Shown: positions 18,625 through 26,831 of the stretch, one piece after another
How positions within the stretch are numbered: the stretch's first letter is position 1
How the letters are laid out: each line of letters starts with the position of its first letter
Assembly (NCBI GenBank): GCA_934293005.1
Contig: CAKQYA010000016.1
Location: 1 to 63,325, forward strand
Origin: an uncultured Bacteroidaceae bacterium
GTDB lineage: Bacteria; Bacteroidota; Bacteroidia; Bacteroidales; Bacteroidaceae
Length of the DNA stretch: 63,325 nt
Reading direction: 5' to 3'
Made by a program: the position numbers and the translations under genes
Notes under the pieces: generated by a model
The model's database searches: none
Told to the model about the DNA's origin: nothing
Seen by the model: only the letters and a program-made list of their open reading frames with translations

Positions 18625-20058
18625 TTATCTTCTTGAGCGCGAGGCTGTGCCTACTTGCGAGCGCACACATCTGAATCCTATGAATGAGCGTCCCACATTT
18701 TGATATTCGTATGTGCGCCAAGCGCTCTTGATGAAGCTTTCAGGGTCTTTCCATGAGCCGCCTCTGACGCTCTTCTTCTTCAGCGCGTAAGGATCTTCCT
18801 TGGCAGCGTTGTAGGTAAGTGTCGGATTCATGTCGCTCATCGAGAGCACTCCTGCTTCTGTGTAGACGGTGCTTGTCCACTCGGCCACATTGCCTGCCAT
18901 GTCATACAGTCCGTTGGTGTTGGCACTGTATATGCCCACTTTTGAAGTGATAAGATTGCCGTCTTTTGTGTAGTTGCCTCGGTCAGGCTTGAAATTGGCA
19001 TAGTAGCATCCTTTGTCGCTTGCCACACCTTCTTGCAACCATGGCAATTCGTTGCCATCCTTTCCTCTGGCTGCAAATTCCCATTCTGCTTCTGTTGGCA
19101 GGCGGTATCGCTGCACAAACTTGGCTTGTGGGCCCAATCCTTTCATCAGATAGTCGGTGCGCCAGTTGCAGAAAGCATTGGCCTGTTCCCAATTGACGCC
19201 TACCACAGGATAGTCGTTGAAATTGGAATGGGTGAAGTACAGGCGCATGTACGTCTCGTTCTCTGCATTCTGGAAATCGTTTATCCAACATGTAGTGTCG
19301 GGATACACATTGACAATATATGTGTTGACAAAGTCCCACATGCTGCTGAGCGGACGTGTGATTGTCTCACGGTGAATGAGTCCGTCATCATCAATGTATG
19401 CAGTGTCTTTGCTTATTATCACTTGTTCATCGGGGTCTGTCTGTATATCAGTGTTGAGTATACGTTCTGCAGGGTTGAGGCGATACTTGCGCTTGGCCGC
19501 CATCACATAGTCAAATACCTCGTAGCGGTAGTTCAGTTGACTAACGTCAAGCATCTTTTCTCCTGTGACAGGGTGCGTGGTGTATACACTCTCTATTGCT
19601 CGCTGCTGGTCTTCATCTGGATTTCGTGGCAGAGGCTTGTTCCAGTTGAGATGAGGCGTGACAGGCTCGCCGTATCGGTCTTCTTCTATCTTGTACGATT
19701 CGTCGCCACCATAAGCAGGGTCGGCAAGACGCTCACGGATGATAGAGTCGCGCACCCACCATACAAACTGACGATACATAGAGTTGGTCACTTCCTTTTC
19801 ATCCATCCAGAAAGCGTCGACGCTTATCTCGCGTGTAGGTATGTTCTTGCCCCAAAGGCTATCGCCCTTCTCTGAGCCCATTTTCAAACTGCCTCGTTTC
19901 ACGAGCACCATGCCGTAGGGTGCTGGCTCAGCCATGGATGAGCCGCTTACACCTGTCACCTCTCCGCCAGCTGCAGTGGCGCCGCCTTTGGCTGAGAAAC
20001 ATGATGCCACCGTAAGAGTGACAGCCATTGTGCATATAAATCCTATTATTTTTTTCAT
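18625..20058 (-). CDS. gldK: T9SS lipoprotein GldK/PorK (FGE-like fold)
   Basis: The 477-aa outer-membrane lipoprotein of the T9SS has a type II signal peptide ending in VASC (Cys20). The body has a formylglycine-generating-enzyme-like fold: MVLVKRGSLKMGS at about 50-62, GNVAEWTS near 395, RGGSWKDP near 432 and a terminal FIGFRCV. In this family the fold is structural, forming rings with GldN. The ATG at 20058 is chosen over an adjacent GTG. It lies between porP (121 bp upstream) and gldL in the conserved operon. Confidence 0.94.
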   Translation of the reverse strand: MKKIIGFICTMAVTLTVASCFSAKGGATAAGGEVTGVSGSSMAEPAPYGMVLVKRGSLKMGSEKGDSLWGKNIPTREISVDAFWMDEKEVTNSMYRQFVWWVRDSIIRERLADPAYGGDESYKIEEDRYGEPVTPHLNWNKPLPRNPDEDQQRAIESVYTTHPVTGEKMLDVSQLNYRYEVFDYVMAAKRKYRLNPAERILNTDIQTDPDEQVIISKDTAYIDDDGLIHRETITRPLSSMWDFVNTYIVNVYPDTTCWINDFQNAENETYMRLYFTHSNFNDYPVVGVNWEQANAFCNWRTDYLMKGLGPQAKFVQRYRLPTEAEWEFAARGKDGNELPWLQEGVASDKGCYYANFKPDRGNYTKDGNLITSKVGIYSANTNGLYDMAGNVAEWTSTVYTEAGVLSMSDMNPTLTYNAAKEDPYALKKKSVRGGSWKDPESFIKSAWRTYEYQNVGRSFIGFRCVRSQVGTASRSRR

Positions 20059-20179
20059 CACTGTTGTATTTATCTATGTTTCTTTGATATTATCGTTTGT
20101 CTTAGCTTGCTATTTTTCAAGGGGTATTGTGTTTGGGCTTGGTTTTTGTTTTGATGGATGAAAACCATTGCTTGCCCCC

Positions 20180-21121
20180 TTAAAGCCATCTGACGCTTTT
20201 GTGCTTGTTGCGTCCCTTTTTGAAAAGGTCGAGGTCTGTCTGGTAATTAACTACCAATTCATGGCTGCCGTTCACCGTTCCAACTCCCGATGTGTACATC
20301 TGGTAGTTGTAGCCTAATCCTATGCCGTGAAACACGCCGCCTACAAGGAATGTCACCGAAGTGTTAGGGCTGTATCCCAGTCCGCCATAAAAGCGTCTGC
20401 CGTCATACTCGTATAGCGCTTTGCATTGCACGTCTTCCCTCCAAGAGTCGAAGTCCGACTGAACGAGGAATGAAGGTTGTAGTGTTATTAACGAATTTTT
20501 TATTTTTATATTGCATCCGCCCATTAAATAATACATCCTTGAGATATCCACCTCGTTTGTTTCACCTATTGTTATTGTCGGGGCGAGCAGGTGCTGCGCG
20601 GAGATTCCTATCCAAGCTTTGGGGTGGTAATAATAGAAGCCGGCTCCGATGTCCACAGAGCTGCCGTCCTGTTGTGATGATGGGAATGCGGGGTCATTCT
20701 TGTCTTCCAATTCGATGCCGCTTGGATCAATCTTCTCTGTCAGCAATCCTCCTGCGAAACCTACTGCCAGACGTCCTTTCTTGCCCAGTTTTATGTTGTA
20801 GGAATACTGCAGGTTGATTTTTGTTGTGGTAAACATGCCAATGTTGTCGCTCATGAAACTTAATCCGGCGCCATGTCGTGGACTAAGGAAATATACAGGC
20901 ATTGAAGCATCCACGTACATTGTGGCAGGAGCATTGTCGTATCCAGCCATCTGCATGGAGTAGACACCTTTCACGTCAAGTTGCCCGTCGGTGCCTGACA
21001 CTGCGGGGTTATAATACGACTTAAGGGCTGTGTAGTCGGAAAACTGCACATCCCACTGAGCCTTCACTGCCACAAACGGCGCAAGCAGAAGGCATGCTAT
21101 AAGAAATATACGACTTGCCAT
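20180..21121 (-). CDS. porP: PorP/SprF-family T9SS outer-membrane protein
   Basis: The 313-aa protein has a signal peptide cleaved near VKA-Q (about 21) and a beta-barrel pattern of alternating residues. The N-terminal QFSDYTALKSYYNPA is the PorP/SprF signature. Family members are outer-membrane proteins needed for T9SS assembly or for anchoring particular cargo. As the first gene of the operon before gldKLMN, it is the general PorP rather than a cargo-specific copy. It is preceded by a strong terminator of the upstream gene, so it should have its own promoter, but I found no clear TAnnTTTG in the 259-bp gap. Confidence 0.92.
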   Translation of the reverse strand: MASRIFLIACLLLAPFVAVKAQWDVQFSDYTALKSYYNPAVSGTDGQLDVKGVYSMQMAGYDNAPATMYVDASMPVYFLSPRHGAGLSFMSDNIGMFTTTKINLQYSYNIKLGKKGRLAVGFAGGLLTEKIDPSGIELEDKNDPAFPSSQQDGSSVDIGAGFYYYHPKAWIGISAQHLLAPTITIGETNEVDISRMYYLMGGCNIKIKNSLITLQPSFLVQSDFDSWREDVQCKALYEYDGRRFYGGLGYSPNTSVTFLVGGVFHGIGLGYNYQMYTSGVGTVNGSHELVVNYQTDLDLFKKGRNKHKSVRWL

Positions 21122-21179
21122 TTGTTTATTATAACTATTTTCTCTTTATTTTATTGTGCCATCCTTCAATTTTTTACAT

Positions 21180-21214
21180 AAAAAAAGGGAGTTGCGGATT
21201 CGCATCCAACTCCC
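21180..21214 (-). terminator. Rho-independent terminator after the Spy-like gene
   Basis: GGGAGTTG (21187-21194) and CAACTCCC (21207-21214), with inner GGAT/ATCC pairing, are followed on the minus strand by seven uridines. It ends transcription of the 170-aa periplasmic gene before porP. The rest of the 21122-21380 gap shows nothing further. Confidence 0.85.
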
Positions 21215-21380
21215 CCTGTTCCAATGAAAAAATTAATCTAAATAATTGATCTAATTCTGATACATTGTGCTTTATCCTTATTGTTTAAGTAATCTCAACT
21301 TGTTCATATTCATAGATGCCATAAATATGGCTATTGTTGTCTAACAATTTACTTTTGGGTAACAGAAATGAAACTTGCAA

Positions 21381-21893
21381 TTAGAATCCGCCTGGGCCAC
21401 CTCCGGGGAATCCACCAGGGCCACCTCCAGGGAATCCGCCTCGGGGCATTTGACCGTTGCTTTGCTGACGGCCCATGCCAGTTCCTCTCACATAGATGCG
21501 TGCGGCCTGAGCAGGAGTGATAATCTCCAGGAATCTTGGAAGGTAGTCTTTGTCAACTTTCAGCTGTGCCTCCTGCTTGTTAAAACTTTTCTGTATAAGA
21601 GCATTAGCCTCTTCATCAGTGATCTTGTTCAGGTTCACTCTCTCGTCTCCGTCACTATTGTCTCCCTTCGGATCCACTGCGTTGCGGCGAGCTGTCTGAT
21701 AATCTACATAAAGTACTTTGAATGTGTTTGCCTTGTCATCGTCCAGTTTCATCTGCTTAGCCAGACGTTCTGCCATTTTCTCATACATCTCGGCAGGGTT
21801 TATTCTCTGTCGCTGACGTCCTTGGTTGTTCTGTGCCATCACTGCTGCTGATACGAGCAGGAACACAAATGCTGATATGATTATTCGTTTCAT
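21381..21893 (-). CDS. Periplasmic Spy/CpxP-like protein with Gly-Pro tail
   Basis: The 170-aa protein has a signal peptide (to about AMA-Q, residue 20). The middle is helical and charged, with a MYEKMAERLAKQMKLDD heptad-like stretch and an IITPAQAARIY segment reminiscent of the LTxxQ motifs of Spy/CpxP-type periplasmic chaperones and DUF4890 proteins. The last 20 residues are two copies of a Gly-Gly-Phe-Pro-Gly-Gly-Gly-Pro repeat. It probably acts in the periplasm as a stress chaperone or metal-linked protein. It is a single-gene unit with its own terminator, divergent from cysS. Function by homology only. Confidence 0.65.
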   Translation of the reverse strand: MKRIIISAFVFLLVSAAVMAQNNQGRQRQRINPAEMYEKMAERLAKQMKLDDDKANTFKVLYVDYQTARRNAVDPKGDNSDGDERVNLNKITDEEANALIQKSFNKQEAQLKVDKDYLPRFLEIITPAQAARIYVRGTGMGRQQSNGQMPRGGFPGGGPGGFPGGGPGGF

Positions 21894-22011
21894 GTTTTTA
21901 ATTCCTTTCTTTTTCTGTTGTTCTACATCATTTTACCAGTAATCTCGAGAATTTACACTTGTAAGACGCAGCGTGTCGGCAAAGGTTTAATGAACTGCAA
22001 GATTTTTTTGA

Positions 22012-22019
22012 CAAATGTA
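22012..22019 (-). promoter_or_regulatory. Possible -7 box for the Spy-like gene
   Basis: On the minus strand this reads TACATTTG, matching TAnnTTTG, about 119 bp upstream of the gene start. The nearest TTTG is only 15 bp away (22035-22038), shorter than the usual spacing. Confidence 0.4.
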
Positions 22020-22136
22020 CATGAATAATATAGGCAAACGCTTGCGTGAACCTGTTTCCCACATGTAATGATGTCATAAAAGCTTGAAATGTTGCAAAAA
22101 ATCAAGCTTTGTGGTAGAATGAGACGAAATAATTCG

Positions 22137-22144
22137 TAACTTTG
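22137..22144 (+). promoter_or_regulatory. -7 box for cysS
   Basis: TAACTTTG matches the -7 consensus and lies 28 bp before the cysS ATG. A TTTG at 22108-22111 is 25 bp upstream, longer than normal, so the -33 element is uncertain. Confidence 0.5.
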
Positions 22145-22172
22145 TCGGGAAATACAAATTATATATATATCA

Positions 22173-23675
22173 ATGGAACAAGCACTATACATTTACAACA
22201 CGCTGACACGTAAGAAAGAAGTTTTCAAGCCTCTTCATGCTCCACATGTAGGCATGTACGTGTGTGGACCTACAGTCTATGGCGATGCGCATCTTGGTCA
22301 CGCTCGTCCGGCCATCACATTTGACATTGTATTCCGTTTCCTTAAGCACATGGGGTACAAGGTTAGGTACGTGCGCAACATTACAGATGTGGGGCATCTT
22401 GAGCATGATGCCGATGAAGGTGAGGATAAGATAGCAAAGAAAGCTCGTCTTGAACAATTGGAACCTATGGAGGTCGCTCAATATTTCACCAACCGTTACC
22501 ATGAGGCAATGGACGCTCTCGGATGTCTGCCTCCAAGCATTGAGCCACACGCTACAGGACATATCATTGAGCAGCAGCAGCTTGTTCAGCAGATTCTCGA
22601 CAATGGCTTTGCCTATGTCAGCAATGGTTCTGTGTATTTTGATGTGGAGAAATATGATAAGAAATATAATTATGGAGTGCTTTCAGGACGCAGCCTTGAG
22701 AATGTGAAAGATGCTAGCCGTGACCTTGCAGGTGTGGGTGAAAAGCGCAACCAAGCCGATTTCGCCCTTTGGAAAGCCGCACAGCCAGAGCACATCATGC
22801 GATGGCCGTCGCCATGGAGTGATGGATTCCCAGGGTGGCATTGCGAATGCACGGCAATGGGACGCAAGTATCTTGGAGAGCATTTCGACATCCATGGAGG
22901 AGGAATGGACCTCATCTTCCCTCATCATGAGTGTGAGATTGCTCAAGCAGTGGCAAGCCAGGGTGACCAGATGGTCCACTATTGGATTCACAATAATATG
23001 ATTACCATCGATGGTCAGAAAATGGGCAAGTCGCTTGGCAACTTCATCACATTGCCACAGTTCTTTGCAGGAGACCATCCGAAGTTGGAAAAGGCATATA
23101 GCCCGATGACCATACGTTTCTTCATTCTTCAGGCTCATTATCGTTCTACTGTCGACTTCAGCAATGAAGCCTTGCAGGCTGCAGAGAAAGGTCTTGAGCG
23201 ATTGCTTGACGCATGGAGGGCACTCAATGCCATCCAACCAACAGATAAGGAAGGCACAGTCACAGTTGATTTCGTCAATGCGCTCAAGTCAAAGTGCTAT
23301 GACGCCATGTATGATGATTTCAACACTCCGATTGTCATATCAAACCTTTTTGAGGCAGCACGCACAATCAATTCAATAGTAGACAAGAAGGAAACCATCG
23401 CAGCAGATGTGCTTGATGCGCTGAAGTCGGTGTTCAGTCTCTTTGCTTTTGACATACTTGGCATCAAGGCGGGCGCTGCCGCTGCAGCGGGTGATGGCAG
23501 TGATGCGCGCGAAGAAGCATTCGGCAAAGTCGTTGACATGCTTCTTGAACAGCGGTCAAAGGCCAAGGCCAACAAGGACTGGGCCACCAGTGATATGATA
23601 CGCGACAACCTTGCAGCTCTCGGCTTTGAGGTGAAAGACACTAAGGACGGATTCAGTTGGAAACTCAACAGATGA
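22173..23675 (+). CDS. cysS: Cysteinyl-tRNA synthetase
   Basis: The 500-aa class I aminoacyl-tRNA synthetase charges tRNA-Cys. HLGH at residues 40-43 is the HIGH motif and KMGKS at 283-287 the KMSKS motif. Zinc ligands are Cys31, Cys224, His251 and Glu255. Length and domain order (Rossmann core, connecting DALR-type helical domain, C-terminal tail) are normal. A short Ala/Gly-rich insert (about 437-446) is poorly conserved. The stop codon overlaps the start of the next small gene. Confidence 0.97.
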   Translation: MEQALYIYNTLTRKKEVFKPLHAPHVGMYVCGPTVYGDAHLGHARPAITFDIVFRFLKHMGYKVRYVRNITDVGHLEHDADEGEDKIAKKARLEQLEPMEVAQYFTNRYHEAMDALGCLPPSIEPHATGHIIEQQQLVQQILDNGFAYVSNGSVYFDVEKYDKKYNYGVLSGRSLENVKDASRDLAGVGEKRNQADFALWKAAQPEHIMRWPSPWSDGFPGWHCECTAMGRKYLGEHFDIHGGGMDLIFPHHECEIAQAVASQGDQMVHYWIHNNMITIDGQKMGKSLGNFITLPQFFAGDHPKLEKAYSPMTIRFFILQAHYRSTVDFSNEALQAAEKGLERLLDAWRALNAIQPTDKEGTVTVDFVNALKSKCYDAMYDDFNTPIVISNLFEAARTINSIVDKKETIAADVLDALKSVFSLFAFDILGIKAGAAAAAGDGSDAREEAFGKVVDMLLEQRSKAKANKDWATSDMIRDNLAALGFEVKDTKDGFSWKLNR

Positions 23676-23857
23676 TGGATAAACTAAAAAAAATATTGAT
23701 GGTCACATCGCTTGTTTTCATTGCCTTGTGCTTTGGAGCAAGTGTGTGGCTGTATTCAGTGCTCCACGACACGACATCCATAATAATTATGGCTGTCCTC
23801 TTCGTTGCTCTCATGTGGTATGCATTCAATGTGCATAGCATGTTCAAGAAAAACTGA
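23672..23857 (+). CDS. Small two-helix membrane protein
   Basis: The 61-aa protein is almost entirely two transmembrane helices (about 8-28 and 35-54) with Lys-rich ends. Its ATG overlaps the cysS stop (ATGA), which suggests translational coupling. I do not recognise a named family. It could be a membrane stress or assembly factor, but nothing in the sequence assigns a function. A longer in-frame start inside cysS is possible but unlikely. Confidence 0.6.
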   Translation: MMDKLKKILMVTSLVFIALCFGASVWLYSVLHDTTSIIIMAVLFVALMWYAFNVHSMFKKN

Positions 23858-23980
23858 AAATGGTAATGAGTGATGATGACTCATGCCGTGTGTCGTCATC
23901 ATTCATCACTTCTTTTTGCTGCATGAAGCCATAGACCATTTATTATCCCTATAATCAATATAATCAAAACTACTTATTTT

Positions 23981-24436
23981 ATGAAAAAGCTTACTTTATC
24001 TTTACTGCTGCTTATTGCTGCCAATGTCGGAGCGATGGCAAAGAGTGTGGTGTTTACCTTGACCAATGGCACAAAGGTTTATTACCTCCTTGGCGGTGTT
24101 ACCGATCCTGTGCTTCGTTTTGCTGATGGCAAAATGACGGTCAATGCCGATACTTACGAATTTAGCGGCATCAAAAACTTCTTCATATCCAATGAGGATG
24201 ATCCTAATGCCATAGAGGAAGTGCTTACGAAGAAAAACATAAGTTATAAGAACAACATGGTGGTTGTCAATGCTCCTGGTGTGAAGAATGTGACGGTATA
24301 CTCTGTTGGTGGAGCTGCTGTCAAGGCCGATGTCACAAAGAGTGGCGATGTGGTCACTGTAGCTCTTGATGCTTTGCCTGCAGGCAATTATGTTGTGAAT
24401 GTTGACGGCGCATCTTTCAAGGTGTCAAAAAAATAA
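23981..24436 (+). CDS. Small secreted protein with T9SS type A-like C-terminal tail
   Basis: The 151-aa protein has a signal peptide (to about AMA-K, residue 21), a short beta-rich body of about 65 residues and a C-terminal segment (about 97-151) with VYSVGGAAVKADV and LPAGNYVVNVDG. That pattern of short strands with Gly turns and a final Lys-rich strand resembles T9SS type A sorting domains. I infer export by the T9SS encoded in this window, with the body itself of unknown role. It is 12 bp upstream of the HExxH gene and probably cotranscribed with it. Confidence 0.6.
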   Translation: MKKLTLSLLLLIAANVGAMAKSVVFTLTNGTKVYYLLGGVTDPVLRFADGKMTVNADTYEFSGIKNFFISNEDDPNAIEEVLTKKNISYKNNMVVVNAPGVKNVTVYSVGGAAVKADVTKSGDVVTVALDALPAGNYVVNVDGASFKVSKK

Positions 24437-24448
24437 GGGGGAAATACA

Positions 24449-26548
24449 ATGAAAGCGTTTTTTTCTGCGAATAGGGTAATCAAACAGCTGTTCATCGCAG
24501 CAGCTTGCACCGCAAATGCCACAGCAATGGCTCAGGATAAGCCAGAGAACATCACATATTGTTTTGAGAACCGTTTCTTGCTCAATGAGTCGCTCAGTCT
24601 TGATGGCATTGATTCATTGTCATTTGGCAAGACTGGCCTTAAACGCTATAAGACTACCAGCTCGGGAGCAACATTGCCATTGAGCAAGACTTACTATAAG
24701 TTGCCTGGCGTTTATGTTTTTGGTTCTGGTGAGCGCACATTGGTGCAGCCAAGTTCTTATTATGATGTTGACTTCACGAAGGAAACGTCAAAGTGGTGTT
24801 TCCAACGTTCCATGGAGTCGGAGCATTTTGTGTGCTTTTGGGAAAAAGGTCTTACACTGAAGAACAATACAATCACTCTTGGCAACAATTCTGTCAATGT
24901 GAAGACATTGCTCAATCGTGGAGAAGCAGTGTGGAAGAAGTATGTCGAAGAACTCGGTTTCCTCATTCCAGGCAAGTCGGTCACTGATAAAACCAAAATC
25001 ATCATGTTCATAGTGAACCAGACCGAATGGCGCGCCGATGGCTCAGGTCAGGACGGAAGAGTGTTTGAGTATTCTGCATCAGGCAACAAGGCCAAGTCTA
25101 TGAAAGTGGGTCTTTTCCATTGCAACCCTTGGGCTGCTAACTCTGAGGGAGGACATACTATGGCGCATGAAGTGGGACACGTGTTCCAATATCTTGTCAG
25201 TGCCGATTGTGGCTCGAACCATGGTTGGGGATGGGGATATGACAGCAATGCTAATGGAGGCAACTGCTGGTGGGAATGCTGTGCGCAGTGGCAGGCCTTC
25301 CAAGTATTCCCATCGGGAACTTTCTCCAACTACAGGTACAATGAGTATGTGACTAATGCTTATAAAAATCTTCTGCATGAAGGTCCTCGCTATGCCAATT
25401 ATTTCATTCAAAATTATTGGTGCGAACTATATGGACGTGATTTCATTGGTCGTTTGTGGCGCGAGTCCACATGGCCAGAAGACCCTGTTGAGACTTACAA
25501 GCGCATGAACAATGTCTCGCAAGATGATTTCAACAAGATGATTTTCGATTATGCTTGCCGTGCTATCACATGGGATATCGAAGGCATACGCACATTGGGC
25601 AAAAACTATCAGAACTCTTTCTCAACATCTCTTAAATGGGTGGAGGGAACGGACAATACATATATAGTGGACCCATCATGCACACCTCAGAATTATGGCT
25701 TCAACATTATTCGCCTCAAAGGCTTCAAGTCTGGCGAGAAGGTGAAAGTTGACTTCAAGGGGGTCGCAGGAACAGCAGGCTACCGCAATATAAACAAGGC
25801 CAAGGCTGGATGGCGTTATGGCTTCGTGGCACAGACTACAGATGGCAGCCGTGTGTATGGCGAGATGTCTAAGGCTAAGGAAGGGGTTGCTGAAATGATG
25901 TTGCCAGAAAACACATATATGGTTTGGCTTGTAGTGACAGGCGCGCCAACAGAACATTGGCGTCATCCATGGGATGATGATGAGAGCAATGATGAGCAAT
26001 GGCCATATCAAGTTGCCTTTACAGGATGTTCTGCTCAAGGCACGTCACGAACTTATGATGCTTATCCAGATGATTATGTGCGTCGCGACACAACAGTTGT
26101 CCTCAACGCCGAGCTTGCCTACAGTGCAAGCAATTACTCTTCGGTGCAGGTTCCATATGATATGGATGCTGTCAGCCGTGCTCTTGGTGTAAGCACTAAG
26201 CAGATGCAAGCAGCCAAATGCAATGCATCAAGCAAGGGCGTTAAAGGCACTATCGACTTTGTGGGTGTGAATGCTAATGGCACTTATCGATATGGAACCA
26301 CCACATCAACATCAAGCAGCACGGTCTTTGGACATTGGTTTACCACTGCTGGCAATGTGAGCGGTTATGACAACTCCGCTGCTATCTATGCGGAGATGAC
26401 GCCAAGTGATTTCAATTGCAAAGTAGGTCAGTATCCTGGTCATCTTTCTGCTGGCAAGACATACACTTTCAAACAGGCATTTATATATACTCATACTGAT
26501 GGCAAACAATACAAAGCCACAATGGAAGTCCACCTTAAAGTGAAATGA
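24449..26548 (+). CDS. Secreted putative zinc metallopeptidase with DUF4859 domain
   Basis: The 699-aa protein has an N-terminal signal peptide (about 1-29, ending AMA-Q). Residues about 110-400 form a DUF6055-like peptidase region with AHEVGHVFQY, the HExxH zinc motif at 240-244, followed by a Trp/Gly-rich segment (WGWGYDSN) and ECCAQW. Residues about 550-699 match the DUF4859 pattern (SVQVPYDMDAVSRALGVS). It probably acts extracellularly or at the surface on host or dietary glycoproteins, which is inference. A zinc-dependent peptidase is the simplest reading, but the third ligand is not certain. No T9SS tail is obvious. It shares a cotranscribed pair with the preceding small gene. Confidence 0.68.
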   Translation: MKAFFSANRVIKQLFIAAACTANATAMAQDKPENITYCFENRFLLNESLSLDGIDSLSFGKTGLKRYKTTSSGATLPLSKTYYKLPGVYVFGSGERTLVQPSSYYDVDFTKETSKWCFQRSMESEHFVCFWEKGLTLKNNTITLGNNSVNVKTLLNRGEAVWKKYVEELGFLIPGKSVTDKTKIIMFIVNQTEWRADGSGQDGRVFEYSASGNKAKSMKVGLFHCNPWAANSEGGHTMAHEVGHVFQYLVSADCGSNHGWGWGYDSNANGGNCWWECCAQWQAFQVFPSGTFSNYRYNEYVTNAYKNLLHEGPRYANYFIQNYWCELYGRDFIGRLWRESTWPEDPVETYKRMNNVSQDDFNKMIFDYACRAITWDIEGIRTLGKNYQNSFSTSLKWVEGTDNTYIVDPSCTPQNYGFNIIRLKGFKSGEKVKVDFKGVAGTAGYRNINKAKAGWRYGFVAQTTDGSRVYGEMSKAKEGVAEMMLPENTYMVWLVVTGAPTEHWRHPWDDDESNDEQWPYQVAFTGCSAQGTSRTYDAYPDDYVRRDTTVVLNAELAYSASNYSSVQVPYDMDAVSRALGVSTKQMQAAKCNASSKGVKGTIDFVGVNANGTYRYGTTTSTSSSTVFGHWFTTAGNVSGYDNSAAIYAEMTPSDFNCKVGQYPGHLSAGKTYTFKQAFIYTHTDGKQYKATMEVHLKVK

Positions 26549-26562
26549 TCTGGATTGGACCT

Positions 26563-26580
26563 CCAAATAGGTCGTTAGAT
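26563..26580. repeat. GGTC-core dispersed repeat, copy 5
   Basis: CCAAATAGGTCGTTAGAT matches the core shared by six intergenic sites. It lies 15 bp after the stop of the 699-aa gene. Confidence 0.6.
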
Positions 26581-26597
26581 TGAAAAGAAAATCATTG

Positions 26598-26730
26598 CTG
26601 TCCGGTAAAACTTTTTCAAACAAAATAATTTAGGGCTGACACTTCTCACGAGGTATCAGCCCTTTTGGTTATCTTTGTTTTACTAAGTATAAATATAACC
26701 ATAAGGAAAGATAGTCATTTTATCGGACAG
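26598..26730. mobile_element. 133-bp MITE-like element
   Basis: The ends are inverted: CTGTCCGGTAAAAC (26598-26611) and the complement of CTGTCCGATAAAATGAC (26714-26730). It contains no gene. Inside is a hairpin that can end transcription. Size and structure fit a miniature element mobilised in trans by an IS, but no target-site duplication is visible and the parent IS is not in this window. Confidence 0.55.
26633..26666 (+). terminator. Terminator inside the MITE-like element
   Basis: GGGCTGA (26633-26639) and TCAGCCC (26656-26662) are followed by TTTT. It would terminate the 699-aa gene on the plus strand, 85 bp after its stop. Confidence 0.7.
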
Positions 26731-26764
26731 TTCCCTTTGCCAGAATGGCAAACAAGTTGAGATA

Positions 26765-26794
26765 ATAACAAAGATGATATTTGAACTTTGTTAT
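26765..26794. terminator. Hairpin downstream of the DegT gene
   Basis: ATAACAAAG (26765-26773) and CTTTGTTAT (26786-26794) form a perfect 9-bp stem in the convergent gap, 38 bp beyond the DegT stop. The uridine run is weak, so this is only a possible terminator. Confidence 0.4.
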
Positions 26795-26831
26795 ATAGAA
26801 GCAATAATCTGAATATTTATTTGGGACCTGC

